Source: JBLIAZ01 sp047632015 (GTDB lineage Bacteria > Bacteroidota > Bacteroidia > Flavobacteriales_C > GCA-002722245). Taken from it: DNA of 21,326 nt. Numbering within the stretch: position 1 is the first letter of the stretch; every line of letters starts with the position of its first letter. The notes below the pieces were generated by a model. The model searched no databases, was not told where the DNA came from, and saw only the letters and a list, made by a program, of their open reading frames with translations. The translations under genes were made by a program, and so were the position numbers. This document shows, one piece after another, positions 1-6,519 of this stretch. The stretch spans positions 1 through 21,326 of the forward strand of contig JBLIBC010000016.1 in NCBI GenBank assembly GCA_047632015.1, given 5' to 3'.

Positions 1-157
1 TCAAAAGAAAACAGGGCTTTTTTGCGTTTAACCCTAGTTTTGACCCCTATAAAACAAGAGTAATCTTTTAAATTTCGTTTATTACTTTGGTCAACGATCA
101 ATATTAATTTGATATGAATTGAAGTCAGTATTAATAAAATCACATAACTTCGAATAC

Positions 158-841
158 ATGGCAAAAAGAAAACTTCAATTCAAGCACCTTCTCATCATTG
201 TTGTTTTTCTGACGTTTACAGATAGTTATGGTCAAGAAGGTTATTGGGAGAATGCAGACCTAATCAATATGAATATAGATTCAGTTGACAACCATATTAA
301 GAATCAGCAACGAAATAAAGCTAAAAAGGATTCTATAAAAACTGAAAAGGAAAATAAATCAAAGAACCGATACAGAAAGAACTCATTTAGAGTAGACCTT
401 ATGGGCAAAGCATACGGGATAGGTATTTCATATGATCGAATATTATATAGTGATAAATTTGACCTTCATGCTAGCGCCGGACTTCATCCCCTACCTCTTT
501 TCGCGACTTATGCCTTGAAATACTCTTATAGTTTATCGTGCTATGCGACTTTTACAAAATACAAAATCAAACCTCTATTCGGCGCGGGGTACAATAAAAC
601 TTATCTAGTTTATGGAGATAAAGAATATAGGCATTTTAATCATATCGGAGCTATGATAGGAATTGATTTCAACATAGGAAAAAGATGGAGTGTACAAGCC
701 TTATATATTCCCTTGTATCTAATTACTGTTGGTGGAAGATGGAATTCTCAAAACGGCTCAGGAGATTTGGACATCCCAGCTAGTAGATCAACTGACATGA
801 TATGGAAATACGGAGGCCTAAATTTAGGATATAAGTTCTAA
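158..841 (+). CDS. Predicted outer-membrane beta-barrel protein, unknown function
   Basis: About 227 residues from the ATG at 158. The frame is open from a TTG at 119, but the ATG gives a standard signal peptide (basic MAKRK, hydrophobic LLIIVVFLTF, likely cleavage after SYG), so I prefer it. After the signal comes a short Lys/Asn/Glu-rich linker. The rest alternates polar and aromatic or hydrophobic residues as in membrane beta-strands (for example KAYGIGISYDRILY and GAMIGIDFNIGKRWSVQALY) and ends GGLNLGYKF, with a terminal Phe typical of outer-membrane barrels. It resembles the broad Bacteroidota group of small OmpA/porin-type barrels, but I recognise no specific family. It stands alone, convergent with the large minus-strand gene 36 bases downstream. 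Confidence 0.7.
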   Translation: MAKRKLQFKHLLIIVVFLTFTDSYGQEGYWENADLINMNIDSVDNHIKNQQRNKAKKDSIKTEKENKSKNRYRKNSFRVDLMGKAYGIGISYDRILYSDKFDLHASAGLHPLPLFATYALKYSYSLSCYATFTKYKIKPLFGAGYNKTYLVYGDKEYRHFNHIGAMIGIDFNIGKRWSVQALYIPLYLITVGGRWNSQNGSGDLDIPASRSTDMIWKYGGLNLGYKF

Positions 842-877
842 TTCTGATGATATCTCAGTAGGACAATCAAGCTATTT

Positions 878-3070
878 CTATTCTGCTAACTGGCGACGAT
901 ATTGAATTCCCAGGTCTGATGCCATTTCAAGAGAAATAGGATTCCCGTGATACATACCTTTAACTTCAAAAGTTTCGTTGGCTGGATCTTGTTTTAAGTC
1001 CAAAAGCACAATCAGTGCATCGGTAAGAGAAGGCCAATCTCCCATAAAATAATACGTATCATAACCTATTTCCATATGATATACTACTAGCTCGAAACCC
1101 GAATAATCTGGAATAGGATCTTCCTTTGTTAAAAATTTTCCAACCACTATTTTAAAGCTTGGAGATTGTGAGACTTTAAATTTAATTTTTTCATTAGCAA
1201 CCTTCTCAGGATTGTCTATCAAATCTTGAGCAGCCTTCTTTTCCTTTCTAACAATTGCCAACATATATTGATCTTCTACCAGGCTTTCATCTAGTTCTTT
1301 CTTAGCCGTTAAATTACTTTTTTGTTCATTCCCCTCCTCTTTTACTGGGTTTTCTTGTTCGTCTTCAATCGCTGAAGTATCTACACCTCCAGATAGTATC
1401 GCTTGCTTTAATTTTGTAATTCTTACTTTTTCTAACTCCAACGCAAGGGCTTCAGATAGCTCTCTTTGTTTTCCTTCCTCCTCTAATTTCAGATTTTGTT
1501 CTTTTGTTCTTTTCTTAAATTCTCGCTTTCCATGCTTTTGCTCTTTCTTAAACTCTTTGTTTGTTATTCCCGCACTTCCTTTTTTATCCTTTTCGAGGCT
1601 TTGAAGTTGTTCTTTTGTATTTGATTTAGCTTTAGCATTTTGCTCACTTACGCGTTTTCTTTCTGCAAGTTTTCTTTGTAATTTCTCAACTGCTTTCTCA
1701 GCTGTCTTTTGCTCTTCCAGTATTTTAGCTACTTGCTTTGATACTATCTTTTCTTCTTCAGCTTTTTTCTCTGCAATCTTATTTTCTCTTTTAGCAAGTA
1801 CTGCAGCAATTTCCGCCTCCTTTTTCTTTATTTCAGCAGCGATTTTATTTTGCTCTTGAACTTCTTTTTCCTTTTTTAGCTTCGCTTTTTCAGCAATAAC
1901 TTTCTCTTGTGCTATTTTTTTTGCTTCGGTCGCTTTCCTTTCATCTTCAGCTTTCTTAGCAACTCTTGCTAACTCATCTTCTTTAGCTTTTTTCTTCGCT
2001 GCCTCTGCTGCTATTCGTTCGTCTTCTACTCTTTTTGCTTCAGCTATTATTCTCGCCTCTTCCACTATTCTTGCTACTTCTTCGTCAGCTGCTTTCTTTT
2101 TTGCTGCAACCTCAGCTATTCGCAAAGCTTCTATTCTTTTTTCCTCAGCTAACACTCTTGCTACTTCGGCTAACCTAGCAACCTCCTCTTCTTCCGCTTT
2201 TTTCTTAGCTGCCTCAGCTACTAATCGCTCGTCCTCTATCCTTTTTTTCTCAGCTAGCACCCTGGCCTCTTCCACTAACCTTGCAGCCTCGGCTTTCTTC
2301 TTTGCTGCGACCTCGGCTATCCGCAAAGCTTCTACTCTTTCTATTTCAGCTAATCTTGCAGCCTCCGCGTCTTCCGCTTTTTTCTTAGCCGCATCTGCTG
2401 CCAGCCGTTCATCCTCTATTCTTTTTTCCTCGGCAATTTCTGCGGTTTCTTGTTCTTGCTCTTTCTTTTTTGCTGCTATCACTGCTAATTTTTCATCTTT
2501 GATTCTTTTTACTTCAGCTAATTTTTCGGATGCTTCCTTTTCTTTCCTTTTCCTAGCTCGTTCAGGATAAAGTCGTTCTTCTTCTAATCTTTTTTGTTCG
2601 GCTAATATTTTTGCTTTTTCTGCTCTTCTTTTCTCTGCTAGTAGCTCTTCTTCTATTCTTCTTTTCTCCTGTTTTTTTTGATACTGAAGCATAATGCTAG
2701 GCATCAATTTCCCTGACATGATTAACTCCAGCAGCACTCTACTTGATTCATCAGACACGTAGGCATCATTTTTAAATACCCGAATAAAAGCATTTGGTAT
2801 TCCCTTGCTGTGACAATCATCAAGAACGTCCATGGCATCAAAAAAATCTTCCGTATAATCTCCTGAAAAGTACAAGGCTAGCGCTGTTTGAGTAAAAAAC
2901 GTCTCCTTATTTGGAATTTTTTTAAGAATTACAACTAAATCACTATCACCTTGTTTAGCACATTGAACCCTAAACGAATAGCTTGAAGCCATTAATAATT
3001 GGCTAGAAAATAAAATTACTGACACCAATAAAACGATGCGAAATTTTGAATATTTTTTATTTGTTACCAT
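878..3070 (-). CDS. Secreted Lys/Glu/Ala-rich helical protein with SPOR-like domains at both ends
   Basis: 730 residues. Residues 1-29 are a signal peptide (KFRIVLLVSVILFSSQLLMAS). Residues 32-112 look like the SPOR-like fold common in Bacteroidota, with the pattern F-RVQ, ALYFSGDY, AFIRVFKNDAYVS, and two Cys (37, 86) that could pair in the periplasm. Residues about 130-550 are an extremely charged alanine-rich helix, reminiscent of the TolA stalk, containing tandem repeats. Residues 631-720 form a second domain with similar landmarks (FKIVVGKF, YYFMGDW, GNPISLEMAS). The role is unknown. By analogy it could be a periplasmic spacer or an envelope/peptidoglycan-binding protein. It is monocistronic and divergent from the T9SS cargo gene. 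Automated annotation may mislabel it as TolA or a cell-envelope protein because of composition alone. Confidence 0.85.
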   Translation of the reverse strand: MVTNKKYSKFRIVLLVSVILFSSQLLMASSYSFRVQCAKQGDSDLVVILKKIPNKETFFTQTALALYFSGDYTEDFFDAMDVLDDCHSKGIPNAFIRVFKNDAYVSDESSRVLLELIMSGKLMPSIMLQYQKKQEKRRIEEELLAEKRRAEKAKILAEQKRLEEERLYPERARKRKEKEASEKLAEVKRIKDEKLAVIAAKKKEQEQETAEIAEEKRIEDERLAADAAKKKAEDAEAARLAEIERVEALRIAEVAAKKKAEAARLVEEARVLAEKKRIEDERLVAEAAKKKAEEEEVARLAEVARVLAEEKRIEALRIAEVAAKKKAADEEVARIVEEARIIAEAKRVEDERIAAEAAKKKAKEDELARVAKKAEDERKATEAKKIAQEKVIAEKAKLKKEKEVQEQNKIAAEIKKKEAEIAAVLAKRENKIAEKKAEEEKIVSKQVAKILEEQKTAEKAVEKLQRKLAERKRVSEQNAKAKSNTKEQLQSLEKDKKGSAGITNKEFKKEQKHGKREFKKRTKEQNLKLEEEGKQRELSEALALELEKVRITKLKQAILSGGVDTSAIEDEQENPVKEEGNEQKSNLTAKKELDESLVEDQYMLAIVRKEKKAAQDLIDNPEKVANEKIKFKVSQSPSFKIVVGKFLTKEDPIPDYSGFELVVYHMEIGYDTYYFMGDWPSLTDALIVLLDLKQDPANETFEVKGMYHGNPISLEMASDLGIQYRRQLAE
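1961..2422 (-). repeat. Tandem coding repeats of 60 and 70 codons in the helical stalk
   Basis: Within the 730-residue protein the block beginning R-I/V-E-D-E-R, followed by AAKKKA and an A-R-L/V segment, occurs at residues 217, 277 and 347. Between these lies a second motif, EALRIAEVAAKKKA, at residues 247-260 and 314-327. Unit spacing is 60 then 70 residues; the extra ten come from an inserted segment (VARVLAEEKR). Similarity is also visible in the DNA (GCAAAGCTTCTA followed by CTCTTT or TTCTTTT recurs near 2320 and 2125), so the stalk seems to have grown by duplication. Confidence 0.8.
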
Positions 3071-3601
3071 AGTTAACCACTTATGTTTTCGTTAAAACCC
3101 TACTTAAGGTTTTGTTGTTCCGTTATGGTAAATTGAATGCAACATTTCACTGTCCAAATAACTGAACAAGCTTAGGGTAAAAGCAACCCCGTAACTAAAT
3201 TATACTTCTTTATTTTCTTCGCACTACCTTATTAATAAACAGACGTTTACCTTGTAATTAGAATAGTGCTTACTTGGTTTAACCCATTTAATACGGTGCA
3301 AAAATAATAAATAAATCATCACTAATTCTTATAAGTACTTTTTATTAGCTTTTCTCTAGAATAGCACTAGTAATCCTTTTAATTTACGTCAACCCTTATT
3401 CCAAAACTGTATTGAGTGAAACTGATGTGTTGTAACTCCTGTTAAAAAATCATATGAAATCGGTACGTAAAAATTGAGCACGCACTCAGAAAAGGTCCTT
3501 ACTAGTAGCTTGAAAACAACTACACTAAATACATAGTGTAGTTTTGTCGAAACCTTTTGTGACAGTTTACGTAAGTGGATTATACCTAGTAAAGCAAAAA
3601 C
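3071..3601. other. 531-base divergent intergenic region
   Basis: It lies between the divergently transcribed helical-stalk gene and the T9SS cargo gene. It is AT-rich, and I find no convincing open reading frame, tRNA or RNA element. The clearest structure is the palindrome plus -7 element at 3518-3546. A minus-strand TATTTTTG at 3306-3299 fits the Bacteroidota -7 pattern but has no good -33 partner and would leave a leader over 200 bases, so it may be chance in this AT-rich stretch. Confidence 0.5.
3518..3546 (+). promoter_or_regulatory. Perfect 10-bp inverted repeat overlapping a -7 element
   Basis: AACTACACTA (3518-3527) and TAGTGTAGTT (3534-3543) are exact reverse complements around a 6-base centre. 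The right arm overlaps TAGTTTTG (3539-3546), an exact match to the Bacteroidota -7 element TAnnTTTG. No TTG lies at the usual 17-23 nt; the nearest, at 3510-3512, is 26 nt away. The start of the cargo gene at 3602 would then follow a leader of about 50 bases. An operator for a repressor is the simplest reading; a hairpin at the 5' end of the message is the alternative. Confidence 0.5.
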
Positions 3602-4441
3602 ATGAAAAATCCGATTAAAAGTATATCAGCAATTATTACAGCAATAGCATTAATCTTTTTCATACAAGACATTGCATTTGCATCCAAAATAAAACCGCCA
3701 GGAGGAAGAACGGGCTCCCCTGCAGATGGAGGTGGGACATGCGCGACATCGGGTTGTCATTCAGGCAACGTAGCAGCTTTAGACACTGGTATAGTTACCA
3801 ACATCCCAGCTGAAGGATATGTTGCAAAAGAAACTTACACCATCACTGTAGGGCAAGGCATGGAACAAGTTGGTTTTAGTACTTATGGCTTTCAATTTAC
3901 AGCACAAGACTCTTCAGGAAATCAACTGGGTAGCTTCACCCCTGCGGCAGGAACAATTGGTTATATCCCGGGGGTTTACATTGCTCACAGTAGTCCTCAA
4001 GTTGCTAGCGCACCATCTTGGACTTTTGAATGGACAGCTCCGTCTACGGGCTCTGGTGAAGTCAATTTTTACGCAGCAGTTCTAGCAGCGAACGGCAATG
4101 GCAGTAACAGTGGAGATAATGCGTTTACCACCTCGGGAGTAGTTAATGAGAAAGGATCTGTAAGTACATCAAAATTAGAATCAAAAGAACTTCGAGTTTC
4201 AGGAAATATTAAAAATGAAGTTTTGAATTTAAACTACCACAATAAAAATACTGCTCCTTACGATTTGCGAATTGTAAACCTTAGTGGACAAGTAGTATAT
4301 AATGGTGAGATTACATTGCAATCAGGTCAAAATGAAACAACAGTCACATTGAATTCACATTTAAAAAGTGGTGTGTACGTAATCCAATTGCAAAATGGAT
4401 CCAACATAGTAAAAAGCAAGGTCCTTTGCCAGAATAATTAA
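3602..4441 (+). CDS. T9SS cargo protein, choice-of-anchor V/Reelin-like domain, CX4CH motif
   Basis: 279 residues. A signal peptide (residues 1-27, ending IAFA) is followed by the segment GRTGSPADGGG, the Cys-His motif C47-ATSG-C52-H53, and a beta-rich domain running to about 185 (YTITVGQ, FYAAVLAANGNGS). This is the pattern of Bacteroidota choice-of-anchor V domains, which usually carry CxxCH; here the spacing is four residues, as in some multihaem cytochromes. Residues about 195-279 are a T9SS type A sorting domain (LRIVNLSGQVVYNGE, SGVYVIQL), so the protein is predicted to cross the outer membrane and be anchored or released. Haem attachment is plausible but not proven. It is monocistronic, and a palindrome lies upstream. 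Confidence 0.88.
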   Translation: MKNPIKSISAIITAIALIFFIQDIAFASKIKPPGGRTGSPADGGGTCATSGCHSGNVAALDTGIVTNIPAEGYVAKETYTITVGQGMEQVGFSTYGFQFTAQDSSGNQLGSFTPAAGTIGYIPGVYIAHSSPQVASAPSWTFEWTAPSTGSGEVNFYAAVLAANGNGSNSGDNAFTTSGVVNEKGSVSTSKLESKELRVSGNIKNEVLNLNYHNKNTAPYDLRIVNLSGQVVYNGEITLQSGQNETTVTLNSHLKSGVYVIQLQNGSNIVKSKVLCQNN

Positions 4442-4581
4442 ACAGTTAATTTTAACTCAAAGTTTTGCAGGCAATAAATATTAGACTTTTTTTAAGTGCT
4501 AAATTAAACCTGTGTCCTATCCAAACGTTTTATAGTACCCTAACGCTTTAATACCAAGTAATCCAATTTACCATTTATCAC

Positions 4582-4612
4582 TTGTACCGTTCGGTCTATT
4601 TAATTACTTTTG
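4582..4612 (+). promoter_or_regulatory. Promoter of the TetR gene (TTG-N20-TACTTTTG)
   Basis: TTG at 4582-4584 and TACTTTTG at 4605-4612 match the Bacteroidota housekeeping promoter, with a 20-nt spacer. The GTG start codon is at 4617, five bases after the element, so transcription is predicted to begin at or next to the start codon, giving a leaderless message. A TetR-type operator fills part of the spacer. Confidence 0.75.
4586..4595 (+). promoter_or_regulatory. TetR-type operator, ACCGTTCGGT
   Basis: The half-sites ACCG and CGGT are exact reverse complements around TT, and CT follows the right half. The pattern ACCG-two bases-CGGT is typical of operators of TetR/AcrR-family regulators. 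It sits between the -33 and -7 elements of the promoter of the adjacent TetR gene, so bound repressor would block RNA polymerase. The inference is negative autoregulation of the TetR gene and the SRPBCC genes behind it. I saw no second copy elsewhere in the window. Confidence 0.7.
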
Positions 4613-4616
4613 ACTT

Positions 4617-5198
4617 GTGAATATTAAACATGATAAGGCGAAAGTAGTGAGTACTGGTGTTGGACTTTTTAGAAAAAAAGGTTACAGTAACTTAGGTGTA
4701 GCAGAGATATGCAAAACTACAGGCATGGCTAAAGGCGCATTTTATAACGCTTTTGAAAGCAAGGAAAATTATTTGCTTTCTTGTATGAAATCATACGCAA
4801 GCATGAATACGAACTATTTAATCTCATTGCTTGAATCAAATAAGGGCAGTGCAATTGAAGGGATAACAAACATGTATGTTACCATGATTAACAATCAACC
4901 TAAGGATGATTTCATGGGTTGTTTAACTAACAACATGATGTCGGAAATTGGCACATTAAACGAGACAATATGCAATGCGACTAATGAGGCTTTTGAAAGC
5001 TTGCTGAAAGTGATTGAACCTGCAGTTAAACAAGCTCAAAGTGAAGGTGACATAGCAAGTACTCTAAACTCTAGTGAAACAACGGAACTGTTACACTCCT
5101 CCTTTTTTGGTATTATAACTAGAGCAAAAAGTACTAAAGACTGTAAAAAAGCAATAGCATCAATAACCCTACTAATCAAATCACTAAAAACCACATAA
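4617..5198 (+). CDS. TetR/AcrR-family transcriptional regulator
   Basis: 193 residues with a GTG start; no in-frame ATG precedes the DNA-binding domain, and the promoter position supports this start. Residues 8-55 form the TetR helix-turn-helix (GLFRKKGYSNLGVAEICKTT then GMAKGAFYNAFESKENYL), with the family signature K-GAFYNAF in the recognition helix. The remainder is the ligand/dimer domain; the GCLTNNMMSE segment resembles the GCL motif in NemR/AcuR-like members, where a Cys senses electrophiles. That sensing role is only a possibility here. It is followed after one base by an SRPBCC gene and probably controls that operon and itself. Confidence 0.9.
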   Translation: MNIKHDKAKVVSTGVGLFRKKGYSNLGVAEICKTTGMAKGAFYNAFESKENYLLSCMKSYASMNTNYLISLLESNKGSAIEGITNMYVTMINNQPKDDFMGCLTNNMMSEIGTLNETICNATNEAFESLLKVIEPAVKQAQSEGDIASTLNSSETTELLHSSFFGIITRAKSTKDCKKAIASITLLIKSLKTT

Positions 5199-5199
5199 C

Positions 5200-5703
5200 A
5201 TGACCACAATTTCAAGAGAAATAGAAATTAATAAACCCAAAGAGGATGTTTGGAGTGCCATTGCAAAAATTGGAGACATCTGTCACGGAAGCCCAACCGT
5301 ATTAAAATCTCATGTAACCTCCGATCAACAAGAAGGAGTTGGAGCTACAAGGCATTGTGATTTCACTATGATGGGAGCCACTGTGGAGGAAAAAATTACA
5401 AAATGGAAAGAAGGTGAATCTCTGTCTATTGAAATATATGAATTTCATAAATTACCAGGAATAAAATCCATGGTTGCCGACTTTGACGTTAGGACCGAAA
5501 ATGGTAAAACTATATTACGTGCTGACCTGCATTATTCAATGAAAAATATGTTGTTTGACGTGATGAATAGTTTAATGATGAAAAAGATGAATACTGGGAA
5601 TTGGACTGCCTTACTAGCTGGTCATAAAAAGTACATTGAAACAGGAGAGCGAGTATTGGAAGACACTGTATTGGAACTTGATAAGGTAACAGTACTGAAC
5701 TAA
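5200..5703 (+). CDS. SRPBCC-fold protein (polyketide cyclase/START-like)
   Basis: 167 residues, starting one base after the TetR stop, so it is translated from the same message. The opening TISREIEINKPKEDVWSAIA is the characteristic first strand and helix of the SRPBCC superfamily, and a GATRHCDF strand and a later helical end (LLAGHKKYIETGE) follow. The fold makes a deep hydrophobic pocket for lipids or aromatic compounds. The ligand here is unknown. Placement behind a TetR gene suggests it binds or modifies the compound the regulator senses. It carries no signal peptide, so it should be cytoplasmic. Confidence 0.8.
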   Translation: MTTISREIEINKPKEDVWSAIAKIGDICHGSPTVLKSHVTSDQQEGVGATRHCDFTMMGATVEEKITKWKEGESLSIEIYEFHKLPGIKSMVADFDVRTENGKTILRADLHYSMKNMLFDVMNSLMMKKMNTGNWTALLAGHKKYIETGERVLEDTVLELDKVTVLN

Positions 5704-5761
5704 CAACATATTAACAAAATATCAATAATTGAATTTTAGCAGTTATTAAAACAAACCAATC

Positions 5762-6238
5762 ATGAAAATAATTAAAGAATTAGTAATTGAAAAACCAGTA
5801 TCGCAAACTTGGGAAGTATTAGGAAATCAATTTGCAGACATTGACAAGTGGGCGAGTTTAATCACAAAATCAGAAGTGTCAGGTGAGGGTGAAATACCTG
5901 GTGTTTCATTCTCAATCAGATCTACTGAAACAACGGGAGGCCCGACAAAACAAGAATTAACTAGTTTTAATCCGGAACAACATTCACTTTCTTATAAAGC
6001 CATAGCGGGAACACCATTTTTCTTTAAGTCAGTGAATGCAAAATGGTCGTTGACTTCAGAAAGTGAAACCAAGACTAAGTTGGTGCTGAATTTTGAAGTT
6101 AAGTTCAAAGGAATTGGAGGAATACTATCTCCTATTGTAAGCAAAAAATTAGTCAAAATTGGTGACCAGTTACTAGAGGAGTTTAAATACTTCGTGGAAA
6201 ACGACAAACCACACCCAAGAAAACTGGCTTCCAAATAA
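5762..6238 (+). CDS. SRPBCC-fold protein, second in TetR operon
   Basis: 158 residues. MKIIKELVIEKPVSQTWEVL is again the first strand and helix of an SRPBCC domain; IDKWASLITKSEVSGEGEIPG continues in the same style, and the C-terminal helix is QLLEEFKYFVEN. It is clearly diverged from its upstream neighbour, so the two are not a recent duplication. It starts 58 bases after the previous stop with no promoter element that I recognise between them, so co-transcription from the TetR promoter is likely. The ligand is unknown and the location cytoplasmic. The short basic tail (KPHPRKLASK) is unremarkable. Confidence 0.8.
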   Translation: MKIIKELVIEKPVSQTWEVLGNQFADIDKWASLITKSEVSGEGEIPGVSFSIRSTETTGGPTKQELTSFNPEQHSLSYKAIAGTPFFFKSVNAKWSLTSESETKTKLVLNFEVKFKGIGGILSPIVSKKLVKIGDQLLEEFKYFVENDKPHPRKLASK

Positions 6239-6452
6239 GCTTAATTATTTATTGATAATAATATTACAGATGCAATTGCAAGTATCCAAAATGCTCCACT
6301 GAAGATTCTAGTGTGTTTAATAGTCGTAAGGTAGTTTTTAGACTAGCGGTAGACTAAAGCTAATAATTAAACGCTAAGCTATTGCGTTTTACCCACTAAC
6401 AGATTTGAATATTTTATTAACAATTACACTATCGCTTAATTTCTTGCAATAA
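6239..6452. other. Intergenic stretch with weak hairpins
   Basis: It lies between the second SRPBCC gene and the terminator. It holds an imperfect hairpin, TTTAGACTA-GCGG-TAGACTAAA (6337-6358, one mismatched pair), and a smaller one with arms AAACGC and GCGTTT (6369-6374, 6384-6389) followed by T. Either might end the rightward transcript; neither is strong. I see no gene here. Confidence 0.35.
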
Positions 6453-6478
6453 AAAAGGCCACTTCACAGTGGCCTTTT
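6453..6478 (-). terminator. Strong intrinsic terminator, bidirectional
   Basis: AAAAGGCCACT (6453-6463) and AGTGGCCTTTT (6468-6478) are exact reverse complements with a TCAC loop. Read on the minus strand the hairpin is followed by six T (complement of 6451-6456), 42 bases past the helicase stop, so it terminates the leftward operon. On the plus strand only four T follow, but it may also stop the rightward TetR-SRPBCC transcript. Confidence 0.9.
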
Positions 6479-6485
6479 ACTTTAG

Positions 6486-6501
6486 GGGAGTTCTAAAAAT
6501 T
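6486..6501 (+). repeat. 16-bp copy of the repeat end found at 16014-16029
   Basis: GGGAGTTCTAAAAATT is identical to the reverse complement of 16014-16029 and matches 13 of 16 bases at 15911-15926. Similarity extends outward (GCTTTTT follows at 6502-6508 and also after the 15911 copy). It lies between the terminator and the helicase stop. It looks like one end of a dispersed element whose fuller copy is at 15906-16034. Confidence 0.6.
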
Positions 6502-6519
6502 GCTTTTTATGCATAACCT

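Noticed and set aside
9..42. Hairpin with AAAACAGGG opposite CCCTAGTTTT
   Set aside because: The stem has a bulge, the loop is long and no T-run follows. The upstream gene is not in the window, so a terminator cannot be claimed.
1961..2422. Regular repeats that might suggest a CRISPR array
   Set aside because: The repeats are in frame with a coding sequence, vary in length and sequence, and have no unique spacers. They are coiled-coil coding repeats.
4444..4457. AGTTAA-TT-TTAACT palindrome after the T9SS cargo gene
   Set aside because: It is a six-base AT-only stem not directly followed by T; too weak to call a terminator.
4617..6238. TetR cassette considered as a defence or toxin-antitoxin system
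   Set aside because: There is no nuclease, toxin fold or membrane effector; both downstream proteins are SRPBCC ligand-binding folds.
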